From: JBAXPW01 sp037132015 | GTDB lineage: Bacteria > Patescibacteriota > Microgenomatia > UBA1406 > GWC2-37-13 | DNA: 12,253 nt | NCBI GenBank assembly: GCA_037132015.1 | Contig: JBAXPW010000041.1 | Location: 1-12,253, forward strand | Direction: 5' to 3' | Part shown: positions 7,027-12,253 of the stretch, piece after piece | Layout of the letters: every line of letters starts with the position of its first letter | Numbering within the stretch: the first letter of the stretch is position 1 | Program-made: the position numbers and the translations under genes | Notes under the pieces: generated by a model | The model's input: only the letters and a program-made list of their open reading frames with translations | Databases searched by the model: none | Told to the model about the DNA's origin: nothing

Positions 7027-8319
7027 GTGAAGAGATACATCATATTTATTATATTGTTATTTATTGTAACTGGTGTATTGATTTTATTTCTCAATTCTTT
7101 TGCCCTTCCAAATACATATCTAGGTGCTACCAATATTGGGCTGTGGAATAAATCAAAAGTGAGATCGTTTTTGATTTCAGCTTCTTATACTCCTGTAAGA
7201 GTGCAGGTGGTTGATAAGGTCTATACGGATAGATATGAGGATTTGGGAATTCGTATTGATATAAATAAGACATTAGACACGATCTTTAATAACAATACAT
7301 TTTCTTCTTTTTTCAAGCGTCGGACTGTTCTTCCTGAGATGGAATTTACACAAAATTTTTATTCGTTTGCAGAAAATAATATTTATAATGTTGGTAATAT
7401 ATCTGATGAAGTAAGGATAGATCAAAATTCAAAACAACTCACCTATATTGAAAATGAACAAAAGTATCAACTTGATTCTCAAAACTTACGGGATCAAATT
7501 ATTCAACGATTTGGAACTTCAGATATTATCCACGTTAATGTGTCAAAAATTCCCAATGAAAAAAATAAACGGGTGCTTAGTCTTAATCAACGGATCGAAT
7601 ATGTGTTTGGTAAGCCAGTTACCATTATTGTAAAAAGAGAGCAATCAGAGACTTCTTTTGCGTTAAGGGTGCCAAAATTGAAAGAATTAGTTACTGTTGA
7701 ATCTGATACAAATCTTGAAAAAATATCAATAAAACTTGATGAAGCAAAATATAGTGACATTGTTTCTGAAATTAAAAATCTGATACAACTTCCGAAAGAA
7801 TTGGGTATTCAAGAAGGTAAGCTTAAGTCAGATTTACTTTCATTGATGTCCTCACGAACTCTATTAGTAGATAATAATACGATTATTCTTGAAGTAGATT
7901 ATCAACCAACCACTTCGGGAACTATTGCGCAAAAATATATAGAGGTTGATATTTCTCAGCAACGAATGTATTTATTTGAAAACGGATCTATTTTGCATCG
8001 ATTACAGATTTCATCTGGATTATATTATCCCACTCCTCGGGGACAATTTAAGATTCTCAATAAAGCTACAAATGCTTTTTCAAAAATTTACAATGTATGG
8101 ATGCCGCATTGGATGGCTTTTTATTATTCACCAATTATTAAGGCTTACTTTGGTATTCATGAACTTCCATATAGCGTAAGAAATGGTGAAAAAATACAAC
8201 GTCCACCCGAGTTTATCGGATCGCCACACACAGGAGGGTGTATAGCTCTCGGATTAAATGATTCTCAAAAAGTATACAATTTTGCTGAACTGGGCATGCC
8301 TGTAATTGTTGTGGATTAA
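7027..8319 (+). CDS. Membrane-anchored L,D-transpeptidase (YkuD) with PG-binding-like N-terminal region
   Basis: A 430-residue envelope protein from the GTG at 7027. An uncleaved-looking N-terminal membrane helix spans about residues 3-25. About 270 extracytoplasmic residues follow; the opening (LGATNIGLWNKSKV, then LGIRIDINKTL) resembles the peptidoglycan-binding modules that precede YkuD or VanW domains in many Patescibacteria. The C-terminal YkuD domain covers about 303-430: VDISQQRMYLFENG, PTPRGQF, FGIHELP and the catalytic loop SPHTGGC with H401 and C405. YkuD enzymes form 3-3 peptidoglycan crosslinks or attach proteins through the active cysteine. The loop is looser than the usual SHGC(I/V)R and lacks the following arginine. 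An open frame extends upstream to a GTG at 6964, but that start would overlap the helicase coding end and precede the likely promoter. The family call is firm; the exact start is less so. Confidence 0.9.
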   Translation: MKRYIIFIILLFIVTGVLILFLNSFALPNTYLGATNIGLWNKSKVRSFLISASYTPVRVQVVDKVYTDRYEDLGIRIDINKTLDTIFNNNTFSSFFKRRTVLPEMEFTQNFYSFAENNIYNVGNISDEVRIDQNSKQLTYIENEQKYQLDSQNLRDQIIQRFGTSDIIHVNVSKIPNEKNKRVLSLNQRIEYVFGKPVTIIVKREQSETSFALRVPKLKELVTVESDTNLEKISIKLDEAKYSDIVSEIKNLIQLPKELGIQEGKLKSDLLSLMSSRTLLVDNNTIILEVDYQPTTSGTIAQKYIEVDISQQRMYLFENGSILHRLQISSGLYYPTPRGQFKILNKATNAFSKIYNVWMPHWMAFYYSPIIKAYFGIHELPYSVRNGEKIQRPPEFIGSPHTGGCIALGLNDSQKVYNFAELGMPVIVVD

Positions 8320-8340
8320 CTTCTTTGTTCTATTCAGTGA

Positions 8341-8658
8341 TTATAAATTGCCTTTATTAATCCAAGAGAGCCATTTAATTTCGATAGCTTGAGAAATGTT
8401 GATATTATTGTGATGGGCTAATAGGAGTGTATGTGCTAGCACATCTGCTAATTCATTTGCAAAGTCTTCGTTCAGTTCAGATTCAGTTTTACCTTTTGTA
8501 CGAGCTTGTTTGATCTTCATTAAGTATGATTGGATGAGTTCTCCCATCTCTTCTTGAAGTTTAAGTAAAAACCATTCATTACTACGATTGATATCATAAT
8601 TTGTTGCATAGTGTTTTGAGATTTTTTCTAGTTGTATGGTTAGTTCATCAAGATTCAT
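8341..8658 (-). CDS. MazG-like nucleotide pyrophosphohydrolase
   Basis: A 105-residue all-helical protein of the MazG/dUTPase-like NTP pyrophosphohydrolase superfamily, which hydrolyses nucleoside triphosphates to monophosphate and pyrophosphate with Mg2+. The metal-binding signature is visible as EEMGE (36-40) followed by E69-L-A-D72 in the helix NELADVLAHTLLLA, the usual EExxE...ExxD arrangement. A single domain of this size is typical of house-cleaning MazG-like enzymes rather than the two-domain MazG. The substrate cannot be told from sequence. It converges with the transpeptidase gene across a 21-bp gap and diverges from the rhodanese gene, sharing a 55-bp spacer. Confidence 0.85.
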   Translation of the reverse strand: MNLDELTIQLEKISKHYATNYDINRSNEWFLLKLQEEMGELIQSYLMKIKQARTKGKTESELNEDFANELADVLAHTLLLAHHNNINISQAIEIKWLSWINKGNL

Positions 8659-8663
8659 GAGAT

Positions 8664-8693
8664 ATTATATACCTAAAAATAAATAAATTACAA
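8664..8693 (-). promoter_or_regulatory. Promoter of the MazG-like gene, predicted leaderless
   Basis: On the minus strand a -35-like TTGTAA (8688-8693), an 18-bp spacer and a consensus -10 TATAAT (8664-8669) stand five bases before the ATG at 8658. No Shine-Dalgarno sequence lies between them. Confidence 0.6.
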
Positions 8694-8697
8694 AATA

Positions 8698-8706
8698 TGA
8701 TAAAAT
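8698..8706 (+). promoter_or_regulatory. Extended -10 promoter of the rhodanese unit
   Basis: TGA-TAAAAT ends seven bases before the ATG at 8714. The in-frame GTG at 8708 would lie upstream of the expected transcription start, which favours the ATG. It faces away from the MazG-like promoter in the same short spacer. Confidence 0.55.
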
Positions 8707-8713
8707 AGTGCAT

Positions 8714-9037
8714 ATGATAAACACAATTTCTGCAGATGATTTATATAATGCTATTCAAGAAAAGAAAGATTTTGTTCTCATTGATGTGCGTACTCCCGAA
8801 GAAAATAAACGCGGAACGATTGAAAATAGTATCAATGTTGTTATAGACAATCTTGACAGTACGATTATTCAGACAATTCCTGATAAAACAAAAACTGTAT
8901 ATTTATTTTGTGCGAGTGGTGCACGAAGTGAGATTGGCGCCGATGTAATGCAAAAACTAGGATACACGAATGTATTTAGTCTTCAACATGGTATTCTTAT
9001 GTGGAGAATGAAAAAATATCCAGAAAAGAAGGGATAA
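8714..9037 (+). CDS. Single-domain rhodanese-like sulfurtransferase
   Basis: A 107-residue cytoplasmic rhodanese domain from the ATG at 8714 (109 residues if the GTG at 8708 is used). Features are VLIDVRTPEE (21-30), the first conserved strand and turn, and the active-site loop CASGARS (66-72) with persulfide-forming C66 and the phosphate-cradle-like arginine R71. The region HGILMWRM near the C-terminus is also typical. Such proteins carry sulfane sulfur; single-domain forms resemble GlpE and PspE. The donor and acceptor here are unknown. It lies seven bases before the DUF1266 gene on the same strand and is probably cotranscribed with it. Confidence 0.9.
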   Translation: MINTISADDLYNAIQEKKDFVLIDVRTPEENKRGTIENSINVVIDNLDSTIIQTIPDKTKTVYLFCASGARSEIGADVMQKLGYTNVFSLQHGILMWRMKKYPEKKG

Positions 9038-9044
9038 TCAGGAT

Positions 9045-9887
9045 ATGGAAAATAAAGATCATAAACCAAATTACTATCTGACTTTCAATATTATAATTGT
9101 GTTATTCCTGTGTTTTTATGTTTTGTATCGAATGGGTTGGGTTGCAAAAAACATTGCATTGATCGCAAGTCCTGTCCTAACCCCTACATTGATACCAACT
9201 CCTACAATTACTCCTTCTCCTACACCCGTAAGTAATTTATCAAAGAATACGCAACAGTGGTTGATAGCATTAGGAGCAATTTTATCTGTTCAAAATAGAG
9301 AAAGTCTTGATACATTGGATTGTCAAATTCCACTTGATGTTATGAAGAATCAGCTTCTTGATGCATATTGGGGCGTAACAGATAAAAAATCTGCAATCAA
9401 CACACTTGAATGGTTGAAAAATGAAGGTCATAGCGCTGAATTTCGAGTTTCACGTGCAGAATTGGTGCGAGATATGCATGATAATGATGTGTATTATCAA
9501 AAATCTCGAAAAACATTGTCAGATCAGGAAGCCAAAGAATATATTAAGGAGTTGTATGTTGCTGATTTTGTATGGAAATATCGTAAAGAACTTGCAACAA
9601 AAAATCTGATGGCTTGGGATTATATGCGTATGGTAAATGTTGCTCGATGGTCGTATAGTGTGGGATACATCTCAGAATTAGAGGCATGGAATTATATGTA
9701 TTTTGCAGGTGTTCAATTGCAAAAAAATTATTCTTCGTGGAAGGAAATTGGAGATCATTATGTGTTGGGGCGAACATACTGGCAGGCTTCTACATCTCAT
9801 CCTAATGCAGAGGCGTCTTTATTGTGGTTGAACTCTTATGCGAGTAGTCCGTGGAAAAAATATGCATGGAACATGTCATTGAATTGA
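9045..9887 (+). CDS. Membrane-tethered DUF1266 protein
   Basis: A 280-residue protein with one N-terminal membrane helix at about 12-29, a proline/threonine-rich linker at about 43-62 (PTPTITPSPTP core) and a DUF1266-type domain over about 70-276. Family landmarks I recognise are AYWGV (107-111), LEWLKNEGHSAEF (121-133), the stretch MVNVARWSYSVGYISELEAW (196-215), SSWKEIGDHYVLGRTYW (230-246) and the closing SPWKKYAWN (268-276). DUF1266 has no established biochemical role. The linker is of a type common in extracytoplasmic proteins, so the domain may lie outside the membrane, but topology is not certain. It follows the rhodanese by seven bases with a weak AGGA one base from the ATG; GATAAT at 9033-9038 could also serve as a -10 for a leaderless internal start. 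It converges with the next gene across four bases. Confidence 0.8.
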   Translation: MENKDHKPNYYLTFNIIIVLFLCFYVLYRMGWVAKNIALIASPVLTPTLIPTPTITPSPTPVSNLSKNTQQWLIALGAILSVQNRESLDTLDCQIPLDVMKNQLLDAYWGVTDKKSAINTLEWLKNEGHSAEFRVSRAELVRDMHDNDVYYQKSRKTLSDQEAKEYIKELYVADFVWKYRKELATKNLMAWDYMRMVNVARWSYSVGYISELEAWNYMYFAGVQLQKNYSSWKEIGDHYVLGRTYWQASTSHPNAEASLLWLNSYASSPWKKYAWNMSLN

Positions 9888-9891
9888 GAAC

Positions 9892-11349
9892 TCACTGTGT
9901 AATTACGGTTGTGCCGACATCGGCCCATTCGTAGAGACGCGTTACGATATTAAGAGGTATGTTGACGCATCCATGACTTCCAATATTGGGATAATCCATT
10001 GTTCCATATACGCTTCTCCATGATGCGTCATGAAGGCCAAATCCTTCATAAAATGGCATCCAATATTTAACCATACTATCATAAAATATTCCCGGAAAAG
10101 GTGATCGCATACGAAAATTTGTTGTTTTGAGATAGATTTGAAATTGTCCCTTGACAGTATCAAATCCTCGCATACCTGTCGTTACTGATACAGGTGAATC
10201 AAAAATACTAAGCCCATTTTCATAGGCATATAATCGTTGTTTTGTGATATCAACGACGATAAGTTTTGGTACATCAACTTGTGGAATGGGTATTCCCTTC
10301 TCTGCTTCAAATTGACGCTGTTTTTTATAGAGTTCCAGTTTTTCTTGTTGTTTTACTTTTGCTTCTGTGAGTTTTGGTACATTTAATATTGCAACTAACT
10401 CGCTATTTACCTTGTCTTGAAGTTGTATGCTCGAAATCGTGCGTATTTGTGCTTCTGAAAAATATTCTCTTCTTTTTTTAAAATCATTGAGAATTTGTAG
10501 TTCATTGGTATATCCTTGTCGTTGTGAAAAGAATAAAATCATTGTGTCAACTTCTGCCGTAAGTGAATTTATTGTATGAATTACGACTTGTTTTTTTGCT
10601 TCTTCTACCTCATATTCAAGTTGTGATATGAGCTGTGAGATTCGTTTTAAATAAGCAATCTGAGTTGAAATACCCGGTTTGGAGCCAGAAATATATCCAC
10701 CTTTTGTTTCTATAAAATCATTGAGTATTGGGCGAGAAGGGATATCGTAGTAGGTCATCTGCGACATTTTTGTTTGAAGTATAGAAAATCGCTCGTGAAT
10801 TAGTGTCTCAATGTCATTACTCATCTCTGATATGACTGATTGACATTCATTCAAAATATTATTTTTTATGACAATAGTATCTGATGGTTGTGAAATTTCT
10901 TTTCGACCTTGTATAAGAATTTTTTGTGCCTTAGATTGAGACGGATAGCGATACATAGAAGAGCTCTGTAATAATTGATCAAGAAAATTGACAGTTGATC
11001 TGAGTTGTTTTGAAAGGAAGGTGTCTAGTTTTTCATGATCTTTTTGCATTGTAATCGTCAAAGAATCTAGTTCCTTTTCAATAGATGAGTTAATAAAAAG
11101 CGTTGATGAATTGTGAAGTAGGTTATTTTGAATAGTAAGCGATTGTTCGTACGATGAAATATCGATACTATTATTTTTCATTAATAATAATTCGATACGA
11201 AGATTAGAGACACGAGTTTTTAATGATTGCATTTCATTTTGTCTATCGTTTATATAAATACACAGAGTGATAAATAAGAGAGAAATAAAAATGATATTAA
11301 TCCAAAAATATCGAGATTTTGACTGTATAATTCGTACTATAGTATCCAT
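9892..11349 (-). CDS. L,D-transpeptidase (YkuD) with long coiled-coil stalk
   Basis: A 485-residue envelope protein. A membrane helix at about 15-33 is followed by some 320 mostly helical residues with heptad-like stretches (about 36-60, 85-130, 165-200, 230-275 and 325-350), which looks like a coiled-coil stalk or spacer. The C-terminal YkuD domain covers about 362-484: VVDITKQRLYAYENG, SVTTGMRGFDTVKGQF, GFGLHD with H440 and the canonical catalytic motif SHGCVN (S458, H459, C461). It should catalyse L,D-transpeptidation of peptidoglycan outside the membrane. The stalk may set the distance of the catalytic domain from the membrane (inference). It is ten bases downstream of the bestrophin-like gene, probably in one operon, and is the only gene here with a clear Shine-Dalgarno sequence. 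Its catalytic loop is standard, unlike the other YkuD protein in this window. Confidence 0.92.
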   Translation of the reverse strand: MDTIVRIIQSKSRYFWINIIFISLLFITLCIYINDRQNEMQSLKTRVSNLRIELLLMKNNSIDISSYEQSLTIQNNLLHNSSTLFINSSIEKELDSLTITMQKDHEKLDTFLSKQLRSTVNFLDQLLQSSSMYRYPSQSKAQKILIQGRKEISQPSDTIVIKNNILNECQSVISEMSNDIETLIHERFSILQTKMSQMTYYDIPSRPILNDFIETKGGYISGSKPGISTQIAYLKRISQLISQLEYEVEEAKKQVVIHTINSLTAEVDTMILFFSQRQGYTNELQILNDFKKRREYFSEAQIRTISSIQLQDKVNSELVAILNVPKLTEAKVKQQEKLELYKKQRQFEAEKGIPIPQVDVPKLIVVDITKQRLYAYENGLSIFDSPVSVTTGMRGFDTVKGQFQIYLKTTNFRMRSPFPGIFYDSMVKYWMPFYEGFGLHDASWRSVYGTMDYPNIGSHGCVNIPLNIVTRLYEWADVGTTVITQ

Positions 11350-11352
11350 ATT

Positions 11353-11357
11353 TCCTC
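11353..11357 (-). promoter_or_regulatory. Shine-Dalgarno sequence of the stalked L,D-transpeptidase
   Basis: GAGGA on the minus strand ends three bases before the ATG at 11349, in the ten-base gap after the bestrophin-like stop codon. No -10 box is near, consistent with translation from a shared operon mRNA. Confidence 0.65.
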
Positions 11358-11359
11358 AA

Positions 11360-12151
11360 CTATGACAGATCTTTATAATACGATTCCAATCTATTTTTGC
11401 TATCAAGAAGTGGTTTTAGAGATACTTCTTCGACAAGATTTTCTTCTAAAGCATAACCAAAAGGGTTATCAAGATCCTTAATAAAGAATATCATGTATAT
11501 CAAGATAAAACTTACAAAAGATACAAAAAAACAACTTTCATAAAAAGGATCCATTTTTATAAAGATGAGACCAGATATTAGAATTGTTGTGATGATCTCT
11601 GCAATTGCATAGCCTGTGCCTAAGAATGAAGTCTCTCGTATTGTATGAATTCGAGTGATCATTCGTCTCATTGCATTCTGCTCCTGTTTCATGCGCACAA
11701 TGAAATTAGCTTGTGTTTGAGATTCAAACGCTAGAAAAAAAGTATTAAATTCCAATAATTTTTGCATGAGCGTATTTGTTCGTTCTTTTTTATAAAACCA
11801 GTCAATAAGAAGTTTGTTAAACTGTAAAATATGAAATATACAGTCCTTTGATTCTTTACTTTTTTTATTTTGATAAATTATCAAGGTTTCATCCGTGATT
11901 GCTTCGATACTTACGGATAAATCGCCGGGTAACTTTTCACTTTCTTTATAATCAACTAAAACACCCGATATTAAAAAACCTATTAAAAAAATATTCGCGG
12001 AGATGATTGCTGTAAACAGTGAATTGAGATTGAGAAATTCGTATCCAATGCTATGAACCGTAAATTTTAATAATAAAATTATTAAGAGAAACGGAATAGT
12101 TTTGATTGCGAGTTTCCATCTATTGTCAATTGAAAATAGTTTGAACTTCAT
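11360..12151 (-). CDS. Bestrophin-like (DUF4239-type) four-helix membrane protein
   Basis: A 263-residue integral membrane protein with hydrophobic helices at about 15-35, 45-65, 178-198 and 205-224, and a soluble helical middle part at about 80-175. DYKESEKLPGDL (67-78) just after helix 2 and KDLDNPF (225-231) after helix 4 resemble landmarks of bacterial bestrophin-like/DUF4239 proteins, as does the RET before helix 3. Distant relatives are pentameric anion channels, but DUF4239 proteins have no proven function, so channel activity is only a possibility. The gene heads a likely two-gene operon with the stalked L,D-transpeptidase, which suggests an envelope-related role. The family call comes from motif memory and would need a profile search. 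Confidence 0.65.
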   Translation of the reverse strand: MKFKLFSIDNRWKLAIKTIPFLLIILLLKFTVHSIGYEFLNLNSLFTAIISANIFLIGFLISGVLVDYKESEKLPGDLSVSIEAITDETLIIYQNKKSKESKDCIFHILQFNKLLIDWFYKKERTNTLMQKLLEFNTFFLAFESQTQANFIVRMKQEQNAMRRMITRIHTIRETSFLGTGYAIAEIITTILISGLIFIKMDPFYESCFFVSFVSFILIYMIFFIKDLDNPFGYALEENLVEEVSLKPLLDSKNRLESYYKDLS

Positions 12152-12156
12152 TATTT

Positions 12157-12165
12157 ATTATATCA
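12157..12165 (-). promoter_or_regulatory. Extended -10 promoter of the bestrophin-like/L,D-transpeptidase operon
   Basis: On the minus strand TGA-TATAAT (12157-12165) ends five bases before the ATG at 12151, again predicting a leaderless transcript. The nine preceding and core bases, TTTGATATAAT, are the same as at the helicase promoter. Confidence 0.65.
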
Positions 12166-12225
12166 AATTTGTGGTGTATTCCTGAAGATGTGTAGTTCAT
12201 ATGAGTTCTCAACGGAATCCGAACA

Positions 12226-12249
12226 CTTGTAATACAATACAAGGATATG
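12226..12249 (+). promoter_or_regulatory. Dyad and possible start of a divergent gene at the window edge
   Basis: Arms CTTGTA (12226-12231) and TACAAG (12238-12243) surround a six-base centre. A -10-like TACAAT sits at 12233-12238, AAGGA at 12241-12245, and an ATG at 12247-12249 follows. This could be the regulated start of a plus-strand gene divergent from the bestrophin-like operon. Only two codons fall inside the window, so the gene cannot be confirmed. Confidence 0.3.
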
Positions 12250-12253
12250 AAAA

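Noticed and set aside
12196..12224. tRNA-like fragment near the right edge
   Set aside because: A stretch faintly resembling a T-loop lacks the matching stem and no acceptor or anticodon arm is present.

Overview
The window is an AT-rich stretch of bacterial chromosome, densely coded with very short spacers. I see no RNA genes, CRISPR array or insertion sequence. TGA is used as a stop by several clearly complete genes and tryptophan is read from TGG, so the standard bacterial code applies. The style (low GC, compact head-to-head genes, envelope proteins with one membrane anchor and a YkuD domain, a small RecD/Dda-like helicase, a DUF1266 protein) suggests a Candidate Phyla Radiation (Patescibacteria) genome, but no marker gene fixes the lineage.

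Left part (60-5763, minus strand): two large tandem paralogs of 922 and 941 residues. Each has an ABC-type ATPase domain behind a region laid out like the membrane half of an ABC exporter, but with weakly hydrophobic helices. Each also has an unrecognised N-terminal domain of about 170 residues and an unrecognised C-terminal helical domain of about 180-200. I recognise no named family for the whole protein. Just upstream, on the same strand, lies a RecD/Dda-like SF1B helicase. The two ABC genes share a 37-bp promoter segment (35 of 37 identical) that includes the last 12 bases of the helicase gene, which points to an old tandem duplication with a strongly conserved promoter.

Middle part (6957-9887): a membrane-anchored L,D-transpeptidase diverges from the helicase. 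It is followed by a MazG-like nucleotide pyrophosphohydrolase, which diverges from a two-gene unit of a single-domain rhodanese and a membrane-tethered DUF1266 protein.

Right part (9892-12151, minus strand): an operon-like pair of a four-helix bestrophin-like (DUF4239-type) membrane protein and a second L,D-transpeptidase with a long coiled-coil stalk.

A theme runs through the whole window. Nearly every gene that heads a transcription unit has a good -10 box only 5-7 bases before its start codon, often with an extended TGn, which predicts leaderless mRNAs. A clear Shine-Dalgarno sequence is seen only before the operon-internal transpeptidase. This pattern also helps choose start codons for the helicase (6957), the first transpeptidase (7027) and the rhodanese (8714). 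No convincing intrinsic terminators were found; convergent genes meet with gaps of 4 and 21 bases.
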